A stretch of DNA of 25,774 nucleotides from Stenocarpella maydis (lineage: Eukaryota; Ascomycota; Sordariomycetes; Diaporthales; Diaporthaceae), in the NCBI GenBank assembly GCA_002270565.1, contig NQMI01000275.1, positions 1 to 25,774 of the forward strand. Reading direction: 5' to 3'. This document shows, piece after piece, positions 1 through 10,931 of this stretch (within the stretch, counting starts at the first letter, position 1; every line of letters starts with the position of its first letter). A model generated the notes under the pieces. That model made no database searches. It had not been told where the DNA came from and was given only the letters and a program-made list of their open reading frames with translations. The translations under genes and the position numbers were made by a program.

Positions 1-3000
1 AAAAAAAAAAAAAAAAAAGTTTCTGCCGCCGTTTTGCCTTTTCCGGCGCGCTTCTATTTACAGCAAACTCGCGGGAGAGTAAAAGCAGACCTTGTTCGTG
101 CATGCCGATCCATTTGCTGGGTTCCAGCTTGATTGGGGCTATTGCTACAGTATCTGCGTCACCTGCCTGCGCTGCAGGGCGCCAGGGCGGGCAACAGAGG
201 TGGGATAAGGCCAAGAAGTGGTGATTGGAATGACGGGTGTGGGTGGCTGAAATTGCGCGCAGGGCCGGGACGCATTGAGGCTGTGTGCAGACATCAAACG
301 GCCCGCTTGTGCGAGAGGGTGAGGGTTGTTAGTTGTTACCGGTAATAGGGTTCGACCTGTCGATCCTGGGGAACGGTTGGTTATATCTCAGGGATGTTCT
401 GAGTACTGTAGTTCTGGTTTCTACGCCCGGGTTTGACCGTAGACAGACAGGAAAGTCAAGGTTTCGGGCAGGGAGACTTGTGAGTGGACAGCATTCTCGC
501 AGACGTGCCTCTGCCAGGATCGGCTTCGTCCGGATACGAGCTGCCTGGCCATGGAAGACGAATTGCAAAGCACTCAACGGATTAGATGGACATGAGGGTG
601 AGATAATGCTGCCGTTGCAGTAGGCCAAGGCTCACATCTGCGCTGGCTTATTACTCTGCGTTGTGGATCGATGGGACTCGTCATGTATGCGCGAGTCGGA
701 CCAATCAAGTCCTCCGGCTTATACGCGACGGCCGTAGCCTGATACGCTGTGGTATGAGTAACCTCGCACGGCGCGGCAGGGCTGGGAGCCAGGCTGGACC
801 TCACAACGAACCGGCGGCCTCACTCGCCCTGGGTGTGCGGTAGTGTAGTGTAGTGTAGGTGTGGGGGAGGGGCACCATGGGGCCGCATCGCGCCACCAGT
901 GGACACCTTGTGATCTCCATAAGAGTACAATTATAGACCGCGGCGCCGACGGCTGCTAGCGAGCGATCCCCGCCAGCTTCCCAATCCAGCCGGTTTTGTC
1001 ATGCGACACGTCGCTAATCTCTGCGAGACGGGCCTCAAGGGGAAACAAGCCGGCCCCTGTTACGGACCCTCCGGAGGCAGGTCGATGGAGTCCATAGTCC
1101 GCGGGACCCACAGAAAGAACAAATCTTCGAAGCTGCCATGGAAGAACTTGGCTCTCGGCTAGTTGGGTAAGGTGAGCAAATCGAAACGCCAACGCCCAGT
1201 CTCGCACCGAGATCCTGGCTGCTAGGGCTGCTGGGCTGCCGGTCTATTGGGTCAGTGGGCGGGAAACTTCGCCCGAATGCCTCAGAATAGGAGACGGCGC
1301 CGTGCAGGCCGCGGGTGGCTGACGAAAGATGCGATGACCGGTTGCGAGGATGCGCGCCAACGCCCGGACGTTGCAGACGTCAGCGAGCGCCCGCAAATTC
1401 TTCCCGGGCAAGCGCTAGGCTGCCTTGTGTGGTACTGGGCTGCAGAACCGAAGCAGGTGCTCGGAACATGGTTACACTGCAAGGACGGCCCAATAGGCGG
1501 GCCGTGCCAAAGCTGACGTCTTGTGTGTGAATTCAGGCTGAGGTCGAAACCCAACCGAGGCTCGATCGCAGTCAACTCCATCTGAGGTCCCAACCCCGCA
1601 ACTCCAGGCACACAAATCCCGCGGCTTTGAAGCGACGGACTGGAATGCGTTGTATGCAGGTACAGCCCTTGGCCTCAGGCACAACGGGTCTCACGGAGGC
1701 GCTGACAATGGTCGTTATGGTTCATGGCGGAGTGCCACGGGAAGGTCCTGCTTCGGGGATCAATGGTGGTGGAGTGTTCGGATTTGGTGCTGAACCCGCC
1801 GGTGCCGACACTTGACTGGCCGAAGAGCTGAGAAACTTTTGAGCGCGTGGTGGAGTAGTGAAGAGCGCATGAATAAATTCGTCGAGGGGGCCCTTGTCCA
1901 TATGGGGCTATAAGTCGTGTTGATATTGCTGTGCTGGCGACGGCTGAAAGGCCGACAGGAAAGGGTGCCCCATGTACCCGCCGGTGCCAGAGGTAGAGAG
2001 GAGGTCGGCACATAGAAGTGCGCCGGCGATTCAGCAGCGAGTATGTCTTCCGATGCCCACTGGGTGTTGCTAACTACCGTGGCCTTTTGAGGATCGCCGA
2101 ATATGGGCCCTGCCTGGGCCAAGGGGAAGGGATCACCATGTCGGGTATTGATTTACCTCGTGCTACTATGTAGGCGAGAGTCTGCTGGCGGCATCGATGC
2201 CAGGGCGGCGATGAAGGAGCTAGCCAGCCTGATTTTACGTCGGTATGATCATCTATGATGGCACTCGCTTCGGCGCGAACAGGCAAGCCTGGCTAGTATC
2301 CTGATCGACCGGGTCATTGGGAGTCGAACTGGAGCTGTGGTGCGGTGCTCGCGCTACTCGTGCAGATGACAGCCCATGGTAGGTAGATACATGGTAGACG
2401 GCAGTAGACCCTCAGGCTAAGTCAGGACTTGGTAAGGCACAAAGATGAGTCAAGACCTTGCCATGGCGCTCGAGGGTGGTGATGTACGGGCCCAGCCTCA
2501 GGAGACTTGCCAAAACCGCTCAGTGACTCTCAGCCATGTCAAACATGCCAAGAGGCGCCAGAAGACAAGGCAGATGCCGAGACGAATGTAGTCTGCCGCC
2601 CGACAGCCTCAGATCTTTGAAGTGGCAGGAGCCGGAGCAGCAGTGGCAGTGGCAGTCGAAGCGAGGGACCAGGACCGTTAGCGGGTACCGATTGGATCTC
2701 CAGGGGATCTGATTCACCAGGCGCTCTCATCGTATCACTTCTGCGGACTCTTACAGGGCCCGGACTGGCGATGGAGGAGGAAGGCCCAGGCGGGAAAGGT
2801 GCGGCAGAAGCGCGATACACGTCGGTCAGGCTGGGACCCTAGAGTTTACACCGAAATAAGTATCGTGGTACTACACTATGGCAGTCAAGACATATATTAT
2901 GGAGGACGGCGCGCAGTGATGCCCGGGGTGGTGGGGCTTTAGTGTAGACATCGTGGACAAGTCCAGCCGAGCCGTGATGGGATGGGATGGCAGGGTGGTC

Positions 3001-3400
3001 GCGATTGGCCGGCAACAGCCGACGAGGCTGGTGTGGGCAGTCGAATTCGGATTGAGATTGAGTGTGCACCACCTTTACAGAAACTGGCTGGACTCAGCAG
3101 TAGCCAAATCTCGCAGTCCGGGTCCGAGGCCAGTGGTGGTGGTGGTGACCTGACGAGCGATGGTTGATGACGCACGACAGGATGACTGATGATGGTGGCA
3201 GCCGGGTGGCAGCCGGGTGGGGGGGGTGCCCCGCAGTCTGCAGCGGCACCGCAGCATGCATGTGTGGATGCCACTGGATGGTGGGCCGCGTATGATTTGC
3301 ATGGGTCCGAGGCTCTGACACAGGACCTGAAACAGCTCGACCCCTGAGACGCCTTCTGGTGAGCCAGTGAGCCTCCCTCGCGTCGCCCGTCCATCTAATC
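1..3400. other. Gene-poor stretch, no supported gene
   Basis: I see no coding gene here on either strand. Open frames are all shorter than about 160 codons, overlap each other in several frames, show no family motif and cannot be joined through good splice sites. Small structures present are an A-run at the window edge (1-18), a TAGTG tandem (841-857) and a two-copy 11-mer starting at 3194 that runs into a G-run. The stretch may be distal regulatory DNA for the regulator gene at 7409 or non-coding transcript sequence; the sequence alone does not decide. Confidence 0.6.
3194..3228. repeat. Tandem 11-mer followed by G-run
   Basis: Two adjacent copies of GGTGGCAGCCG (3194-3204 and 3205-3215) are followed by a G-rich run. 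The repeat is short and non-coding, and nothing suggests a function. Confidence 0.6.
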
Positions 3401-3600
3401 TAGTGTAGACACGCCACGCCCCTGCAGACCACTGGGGTAAACCCCGGCTGTTTGTCCTCTGCGTCTGTGTCCTTATTAATCGTTTTGGTGGCCAGCTGCA
3501 CGCTCTTGCAGCACGCGACGTCTTTCCGCCCTCGACCAACCCAGGTACACACACACACTACTTGCTTAGGGCAGGCACCGTGACACTCTGGTACGTGCTG

Positions 3601-3641
3601 CAGAGAGGGGGAGAGACAGAGAGAGGGAGAGGTAGAGAGGG
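3601..3641. repeat. GA-rich microsatellite
   Basis: An imperfect GA/GGGA purine repeat of about 40 bases lies in non-coding DNA, about 40 bases after a short AC repeat. Polypurine runs of this kind are common in fungal intergenic DNA. Confidence 0.7.
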
Positions 3642-4010
3642 TGCTTGTGCGTGCGTGTCTCTCCCACAGCGCGCCTCGTCAACCTGGCAGACCCCGTCCA
3701 CTGCTGGTTTCGAGTTTTAAGCACTTGTTGGGAACCAAAATCCGGGCGGTACAACACAATAACATCCACAGCCCAAACCAAACCCCCAACGGGATTACAC
3801 TTCTGTCGGCCCATCCGTCTCAATTGACAGGCCTGTCAGATCCGAGGTTGGCTGTGTTGCACGGCATCGTGGACGATGCTACCCTACCTACATGCCTGGG
3901 TCCACTAGGGGCCAACCCTGAGAACTGACCCTTCACAACATCTCTCTCTCCAGCCGGCCTGTTGGTATAGTAGTACGGAGTATAGGGCATCCAGGTGCCC
4001 AGGTATCCAA

Positions 4011-4026
4011 AGGTACGGGGGTACCT
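4011..4026. repeat. Perfect inverted repeat, 6-bp arms
   Basis: AGGTAC (4011-4016) and GTACCT (4021-4026) are exact reverse complements around a GGGG loop. It could be a dyad protein-binding site or chance. It lies 3.4 kb upstream of the regulator start. Confidence 0.5.
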
Positions 4027-4633
4027 CGAGCCATGTCGGAGCCCATGCGTTTGACTGGTCCAGATTGTCCCCATCCATCGGACGCCAAGAGACCTGGATG
4101 CCCCTCCGGCCCACCTGCCTGCTCCACTCGAGCTACCACCAGCATGTGCAGGCCATCTCGCCCACTTGGTGGTGCTGTGGTGGTGGCACCCGCGCCCGCA
4201 CCCGCACCCGGCACAGGACCCCTTGCCTTGCCTTGCTTCCTTCCGCATCTGCAGGGCGCATCTGGCCAATGCCATGTGTGCGCCCCGTCCACTCATAGTG
4301 AACCTCAAACTCTAGCCTCCCCTCCCTCTGCTGCTCCCCCAACGACACAAGTTCCGCTCCGCCAAAACATCACCGTCTGCGAGCCCCGGCAACTATACCT
4401 GCCCGCCTCTCATATACCCTCTATCGACCTGTTTCCTGTCAAGTCAACTCAAGTCATGTCAGCTCAGCTCATGCCAGGTTCGCGTCAGCACTTCCCAACC
4501 CTCGCCCTCTCTTGCACAGCCTGCACAGACACCAACAGAGTAGGGGGGAGGCAGGCAGGGAGGAGGGAGGGAGGGAGAGGACAGAGAATGTGCACACGTC
4601 CATTCCACTACACCTCGCTCCGTCGGCCGCGGT

Positions 4634-4669
4634 GCGATGCGATGCGATGTGATGCCCCCCCCCGGGGGG
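4634..4669. repeat. GCGAT tandem plus C9G6 block
   Basis: Three or more GCGAT-type pentamers precede nine C (4655-4663) and six G (4664-4669). The central CCCCCCGGGGGG is self-complementary. It is non-coding. Confidence 0.6.
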
Positions 4670-6602
4670 CTCCCACCTGCTGCTTACTGTTTGCGTACTG
4701 TGGCATGTCGTAGCCAGTCTTCATCAGCCCATCTGATTATACTACAATCGACTACCGCACTAGATTGGACCTGGAGACTGCCCTGGATCGCGCCGTCAGC
4801 TCTGCGCTAGAGACCCGTGTTCCAGATTCCCTCCACTCCGTGCCCTCAAATCATCGCTTCTGTCTGATGTCTCTCGGCACCTTGCCGCATTCAACATGAC
4901 CTCAAACCCAGCCTCACCACCACCTGTCACCCCCCCCTCCACAAGAAGCTCGATGTACACAGCTTCGGACGGCCGAGTCTAATCCGCCCCAGATCTACCG
5001 GTCCACTCGCAATCCTCCCCAACATCGCCCACGCCCACAACACAGACGGGCCGTGGCCTTGCGCACCATCATCCATCCCTCCCTGGGCGCCTCTCTATTT
5101 CTGCTGTGAAATTGCGGCGCTGTAGCGCAGAGGGCCTCGCTGCCACAAGCTGGCTGACAATACAGCCTCCGTGTCATTCGACACTGTCCAATCGCAAAAT
5201 TCAGTGCCGGTCCTGTCCTCTCCTTAGCTTGGATCGATAATCATCAAGATGCCCAGGAATCTCGCTGCCCTGATCTACTGGTTCGGCCGTCTTCACCATA
5301 TCAGAATCAGGATTCCCGGCTGACAGGACCAATCCTTGCTCCGGCGGCGCCTGGCACACCGAGGGAATCTACAGCAGCACAGCAGCACAGCATGCCGCTG
5401 CCAGTGATACACCATTGTCGTCCTCGCCTCCTGGCACTACCACTAGATTTCACGATTCGCGGCAGGGCGACGATGGTTGGGCCCGGGCCTCCAAGACTCA
5501 AACCCCTTAGTCCAGAGCCGGTTGATATTGTCCCTGATGCCAAATCGTGCCAAAATAGTGACAAATAACCTTTGCCTAGATCAGGACTTCTTTTATGAGC
5601 TTGGTCCCGCCGTCGTCACACTTACCACGTCACCAGTTATGACGGCATCGTGGTGTTCTCCGTGGGCCACAGCTAAGCCGGCGTCTTATTGCGGCTGAAA
5701 CCACTGACCTGGCCGTTGTTCAATCTCCCCAGCCCAGTCTGACGCGGTCTGAGCAATTTTGCACACGTCCTCTAGCACTTGCTCACTGGTAGTTGCCGAA
5801 CTTCGCATCTGATGTGGGTATGAGAAGTGAGACAGGCGCCCCTTCGTCGGTATCCATCAACCCCCCTCCCCCTTCCTGACGACCTCAAGCCCTGCTGCTC
5901 CACTACCAAGGGCTCAGGGCTGAACAGACCGAGGGGCGGACTGGATGATTTAGACCCTCGGCGCAAGAGGATAAACATCCACCCCACGCTCCTCCCGGAT
6001 GCTGTTCAAGATCACGTCTTCTCTATTGGCCAAGCCAGCTGGGAAGTGACGGGCGCAGTACACGGCGTCCGCCCCCCGTGAGGTCGTGAGATGGCGACGG
6101 CCTGTTGTGTGCGGCCCTCGCTGTCGCTGCCTGGTGGCCCGGCCTCCCTTTCTTCTCTTGTTCAATATCCCCACGTCCCTCGTGTGCCACGGTCGCCCTC
6201 GCCCTTGCTCTTCTCGCAAGCCGCGACCTTGTTGCAGAGTCCGTGGGCAGAAACGATGAGGTACCCAGAGGACCCTTGCTCCCTACGTCCAAAATAAGAA
6301 CCTGCTGGGGCCGCCCCTGGCTCTCCGGCCTTGTCCTACTCCCAACTGGGAGGCAACGCTAGAGGTCCAGTTCCCACACATCATCGAGGTCCAGATGTAA
6401 CCCTGCCAACCCTGTCAACTCTGTTTAAAGTTGAATCCTTGCCAGACTCGCCCATTTGAGCGAGGCCAAGCAGATCTCTTACTGCCCACCCTCTCTCGAC
6501 TTCACGGACGACAGGGCGGGCTTGTGTCAGGGATTCCGGCTCACCACCTACCGACGTTCCGAACCTGTCCTTACCAGACTATTGGACTATTCAGGGTTGA
6601 TG

Positions 6603-7408
6603 CCTCTTGATACTACGGTACACTCTTTTATACTGCTGGGGTCCTCGAGCACTGCCCCTCCATCTGGCCTTCCTCCGCCCATCTTTCCCCCGTCGTGCCC
6701 ACTGTCCCTCCAGGACTCTTTTCCCAGCCCGCCGCCCAGTCACTCCTTTTCCTGCTTTCTCAGCCTGCCTATAGCGGCCTCCCCGCTATTGATCGCTGCT
6801 CTATAATATAGCAAGAGCTGGCCCTCTTTCTCCCGCACTGCCTGCGCCTGCGCCCGCCCGTCACATCATCAACGAGTTGTACCTGATATACAATTCATCA
6901 CACTCCTTTAACCCTGTCTGCCGAACCCAAAACAAATAACACTGGCCAGCGGCCACCTGCCCTCCGTACGAGGCTCTGCAATCTTTCCCCCCTATTGTTT
7001 CACACACAGAGGTTACTTGACTCAATATCTCGACCGATATCCGATCCCAAGATCTACGCGTTCCTTACTTGAACCACCCACTCACCACCCCTTACCCTGA
7101 CAGCCTCCCAGAGGCGACATCCAAGCACCAGCGCGGACCTTTTGGGGCCACATCGGACAATATTTTCTCTTGCCCTGTTCCCGGCCGCCTATATTACCAA
7201 GTAAGTTACAAAGATCGCCTGAGGATATATGATGATACACTCGTCGACTCGTTGGCAATGTGGAACCCCCGGCTACTCACCCCCCTTCTTAGTTTGGCTC
7301 TTCCGTCTGTTCATTCATGCTAACATGACATGGGGATATCACTCAGCTGCTGCCCATTCTTAATACACACTTATATACTGGCGTCCCCTAGCAAGGAAGA
7401 CTGCAGCC
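6603..7408 (+). promoter_or_regulatory. Core promoter and ATG-free 5' leader of the Rua1-like gene
   Basis: The + strand from about 6650 to 6790 is strongly C/T-rich, the usual setting of fungal transcription starts. From 6603 to 7200 there is no ATG at all, and none from 7347 to 7408. All six ATGs in between (7229, 7232, 7258, 7317, 7325, 7330) sit inside a predicted intron. A transcript starting near 6800-6950 and spliced would therefore have a leader free of upstream starts before the ATG at 7409. The exact transcription start is not visible. Confidence 0.6.
7201..7346 (+). other. Predicted 5'-leader intron of the Rua1-like gene
   Basis: The consensus donor GTAAGT (7201-7206), branch site GCTAAC (7319-7324) and acceptor CAG (7344-7346) define a 146-base intron in the untranslated leader. 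Removing it removes every ATG between 6603 and the proposed start at 7409. This is a prediction from splice motifs and ATG distribution; no transcript was seen. Confidence 0.65.
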
Positions 7409-9649
7409 ATGGATTCGAGTCAGGCACACCTGTAGGTCGCCTCGAATTAGTTGCTCAGAGAGTCTCCAGCTTACACATTCCATCACAGAAGGCACCGGAT
7501 TCACTCACCCTCATTCGCCTTTCATCTCCACAACAACAACAATAACAACAACAACTATCACACAGAATTCCCCTCATCACGGTCTAGCCAGATGATGAAC
7601 ATGACCGGAGGTGAGATGCCAGTCAAGACTGAAGCGATGGCGACCACGCCGCAAGGAGTGTGGACCACACCAAGTTCAGGCGGCATGCGACCGCGACCAG
7701 CAACCATACACGAGGGCTTTTCGTACTGTGTTGACGAGGGCTACCATGGACTCCCAGCTTGGGACTCCTCTACTCTGCCGATGCAACATCATCAGCAGCA
7801 ACAACAGACACCTAGCGACACTGTCTCTTCGAGGCCAATCTCAGTTCACCAAGAGTTCTACCCGCCGACGACTCTGGAGAATGGTGAGTCAAGAACTGTC
7901 CTTGCTCAGTGATGCACAGAAGCTGACCGCAAGACTAGGTCACTGGATGCAAAAGCCCGTGGAGGATAACCTAGAGATGCACGGTATCGACCCCGACATG
8001 AGTATTGGTCAGGCATACACCACTGACGAAGCCGTCCCGATCCTCGACCTGCGCTACCCCGGACAGCCTCTCGAGGGTGACGCGATGAACTTCGACAACG
8101 GTTTGAATCCTCGACGTATGTCAGGCTCGTCGTTCACCATGTCCACCTCGGGTGGGCTGTCAGACATGACATCTTACGAGGACTTCTCAGCAGCTCTCTC
8201 CGACGCACCCTCGTTCAGCTCTGAATACCCTCCGCCATCGAACCGGAACTCCATGATGTCGTCCACGCAGCTGTCACCAGTGGCATCGCCACGTATGACC
8301 CCACAGAGCCGGTCCGAGCTTGTGAGGACACAAAGCCGTGGCCGCGCATCGCCTTCTCCAAGGCCAGGAATGCGATCTGCACCATACACCGTGGATACTT
8401 CTCGGAGCAACAAGCGTTGGTCGACTGGGTCTTACGGAACCATGCCAAATCGAAGGCCTTCGCCTTTTGTCTACCAACATGCCCCAGAGACGTTCGGCCC
8501 ACGCATGTCATCGAGGCATTCGTCGCCTACGGTCCAGACCAGCCAGATGCCGTTGAGCTTCGGCAACTTGCAAGCAACCCAGCAGCAGCAGCAGTTCTTC
8601 ATGGGCCAGGCCCACCCAGCCGCGTTCCAGCGAAACAGCATGCTGCTGCCTTCTCAGCTTCCTTCCCAAGGCTTCCATCCTGAAGCGCACCATTTCGAGA
8701 ACCCGCCACCACTGCTTTCCCATGGTCTATTTCGAATGCTGCAGAGCAATGCCGACCCTCATTCCCTCCATGGCCACTATACGGATCTCTCGGACCCGCC
8801 AGACCTTTTTGCGTCACTCCACGAGGAGCAAATACCCCCGCCTCCAGAAGACATGAACCCATCTGACCCCGACTTGGTACCTCACGAGCAGGAGCTGCGC
8901 TTCGACGGGGATCTGTACACGCCTAAATGGGTGCGCGGCCATGGTAACAAGCGTGAGGGATGGTGCGGGATTTGTAAGCCTGGAAGATGGCTGGTGCTTA
9001 AGAACTCGGCATTTTGGTACGACAAGAGCTTCACACACGGGGTCAGCGCGGCGACGGGCCAGCCCTTCAACGAGCCACAGGAAACGAGACGTATGGACGG
9101 CAACCCCGATGTTTGGGAAGGACTCTGCGGCAGTTGCAATGATTGGATAGCACTGGTCAGCAGCAAGAAGAAGGGCACGACATGGTTCCGACATGCATAC
9201 AAAGTAAGTATTGAGAGGCAAAGCAACAGCTCCACCAGCCCACTGACCGAATTTGCTAGTGCCACACTCATCCCAAGATCAAGGATGCCCCCAAGCGCCG
9301 CAGGGAAAGCAGTCATCAAAAACTGGCCGCTTCTACCATGGCAAAGCCCAAAGTCGAGCCAGGCCAGAAAATGCAGCAAGAGACCCCGGTGACACCGCAA
9401 CCAACAAATGCTTCCATGGCGATGTCGAATACCCCGACCCATGCGCAAATTACTTCTCATCCGCACCAACAGCACCAGCAGCATCAGAAACAGCAACAGC
9501 CAACGGAGCAACGTCACAGCTACCAGCAGCAGCAATACCAGCAGCCGATGGTCCCACCGCCCGTCCCTGCTCACATGCAAATTCAAATGACCGCTCCAGG
9601 GCAGAGGCACTCAGGCTCACCTATGGATGGAGTCACAAACATGATTTGA
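7409..9649 (+). CDS. Rua1_C-domain transcription regulator (four exons, 690 aa)
   Basis: Likely nuclear transcription regulator of the Rua1_C family (Pfam PF14616, former DUF4451). The family namesake, Ustilago maydis Rua1, activates the ustilagic-acid genes; the target here is unknown. Exons: 7409-7431, 7489-7883, 7939-9203, 9260-9649. All introns are GT-AG, 55-57 bases, with CTGAC or CTTAC branch sites. The start was chosen for its strong context (gcagccATGg), for the in-frame join to the second exon and for the ATG-free leader. Without the first exon, translation would begin at Met43 (7592). Residues 1-460 are low complexity: eight Asn at 23-30, a Gln run after 'MQHH', Ser/Pro-rich stretches and five Gln near 8580. 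The conserved domain is at about 465-570, with C482-x2-C485, C536-x2-C539 and H558...C562-H563-T-H565, the last group joined by the third splice. A basic KRRRE follows, then a Gln/His-rich tail. The family call is firm; the biological role is open. Confidence 0.9.
7528..7556 (+). repeat. CAA/CAN repeat coding poly-Asn
   Basis: A near-perfect AAC triplet run with one AAT encodes eight consecutive Asn in the second exon if the start at 7409 is right. It would be leader sequence if translation began at 7592. Such tracts vary in length between strains. Confidence 0.7.
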
Positions 9650-10640
9650 ACCGTCTTAAGACGAACAGTTGCGGAGCTAGGTCTGGCAGCCACCTCCCAG
9701 TCTGGTTCGTACACGTTCCGCCATGGGACGGACGAGACTGGTGGGCTAAGTCATCCGCGCGCCAACCACGCGGCGGTTTTTTCTTCCCTTCCTCACAAAC
9801 GCACAATTCTCTAGAGTTTCCGAAACGTCTTTTACGCCGCACATAGTTTACGAAGCAACGGGGAGGTACCGGGATCACAGGGGATACGATAGACTGGCAC
9901 TACGGGTTTGGTCGGCTAGGATGTTTGGGTTGCTTTTCGATTTTCTTATCCCTCCACGCAGGAGCTGCCCGTGAACACGCGGGACAAAAGTTCACAGCAA
10001 AACTCCTATTGGAAACCTGCCCCTCGACGTCTCCAAGCATTTCGAAAAACATCTCGAACCAAGGGAGGGAAAAAAACATCATCCTCCCTCTCACACAGTT
10101 CTACACCCACACCTTTATTTGCACCAACCAGATGTTCTCAAGTCTGTCTTTTACGGCCGTTGATGATTTAGCACGATATGATGCTTCAGGTTGATGAAGG
10201 AAGGAGGGCGCTGAGGGAAGGTGGCCATCGTCAAAGATTCCCGGCCCCTATCTTGCAGCGTTTCTTATACTTTTCCTTGAGTCTCTTCTCTTTGCTGGTA
10301 TCTATTCTTATCATCTTCTTTCACTCTTTCAACACTCTTCTGTTCTCAGTTTATTCAAGCATTTTCTTTTCCCCTCAGGTAGCCCGTCTAATACTAGATA
10401 GTCGTTACAAAATCAGGTCCTGCCCCGCCAGGAATGCAGAGGGGGGCGGGGCGGGGCGCAGGGAGCGAGGCGCAAAACGGCGATGTTTGGTCAAGTTTTC
10501 CTTCAGAACGTTCAAAAAGAGGAGGATACCCACAGCCATCTCTGGTGGTAGGACAGGCAAGGACGAAGCTGGGGGTAATTTCTTTCCACGCGCCATGGAC
10601 ATACGATCAATTGGGCGAGTGTAGCTGAATTAAAAAAAGT
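9650..10640. other. 3' flank of the Rua1-like gene, no gene seen
   Basis: This follows the stop codon and probably contains the 3' untranslated region. The + strand is T/C-rich at 10260-10380 and an AATTAAAAAAAG stretch follows near 10628. A 148-codon open frame at 10178-10624 has a hydrophobic centre, but this comes from the pyrimidine-rich DNA and it resembles no family I know. A G-rich block begins at 10441. Confidence 0.5.
10441..10463 (+). repeat. G-quadruplex-type G-run cluster
   Basis: Four G-runs (6, 4, 4 and 3 G) are separated by loops of 1, 1 and 3 bases, matching the usual G3+N1-7 quadruplex pattern on the + strand. It lies about 800 bases after the regulator stop codon. Confidence 0.6.
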
Positions 10641-10907
10641 ATCGTTTGCACTGTGGATATGATGGCTGCAACAAGTGCCGATCAAGGCTTGCTGAGCCGA
10701 ATGAACCCTTGGGACAGACTCGCGTAGTTACAGATTTAGAAACCGAATGTGCTAAAACCTGTCATGACCCGCAGCGCAGCTCCCCGCAATTGCCTCCAGT
10801 AAAAGGGACGTGACGGAAATCGATATTCGTTTATAAAAGAGGCATTATCGACCGTGCGGCAAGGCCTTCTTCTAAGGCTAGCAGCGTGTCAAACTTGGCT
10901 TACACGA

Positions 10908-10931
10908 GGGGGCAGGGGGGGGGGGCCGGGG
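10908..10931 (+). repeat. Second G-run cluster (G5, G11, G4)
   Basis: Runs of 5, 11 and 4 G are separated by two-base loops (CA and CC). It can form a quadruplex in several registers and is prone to length change and sequencing error. Confidence 0.6.

Larger units (their letters stand above)
3401..6602. other. Pyrimidine-leaning non-coding stretch upstream of the Rua1-like gene
   Basis: No supported gene. The + strand becomes increasingly C/T-rich towards 6600, as is common in fungal promoter DNA. Local features are a GA-rich repeat (3601-3641), a perfect inverted repeat (4011-4026), a GCGAT tandem followed by nine C and six G (4634-4669), and a CAGCA-type repeat near 5370-5392. The longest + strand frame (4033-4713) is low-complexity Pro/Ala/Cys with no recognisable domain and is not called as a gene. 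Confidence 0.55.

Noticed and set aside
343..365. tRNA-like GGTTCGACC on the + strand
   Set aside because: The last consensus base does not fit and no cloverleaf can be drawn around it.
2311..2340. tRNA-like B box on the - strand (GTTCGACTC)
   Set aside because: The neighbouring bases do not form a T-arm stem and no A box or acceptor pairing is present.
4033..4713. 226-codon open frame on the + strand
   Set aside because: It is low-complexity Pro/Ala/Cys/Thr sequence from C-rich DNA, overlaps other open frames, has no domain I recognise and lies in promoter-like sequence.
7611..7938. Reading the regulator from 7611 as one long frame
   Set aside because: The first 110 codons of that frame are out of register with the true second exon. 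The GTGAGT donor at 7884 and acceptor at 7938 restore the correct join.
10178..10624. 148-codon frame with a predicted membrane segment
   Set aside because: The hydrophobic part comes from a T/C-rich run typical of untranslated DNA, and the rest is basic low-complexity sequence spanning a G-run.
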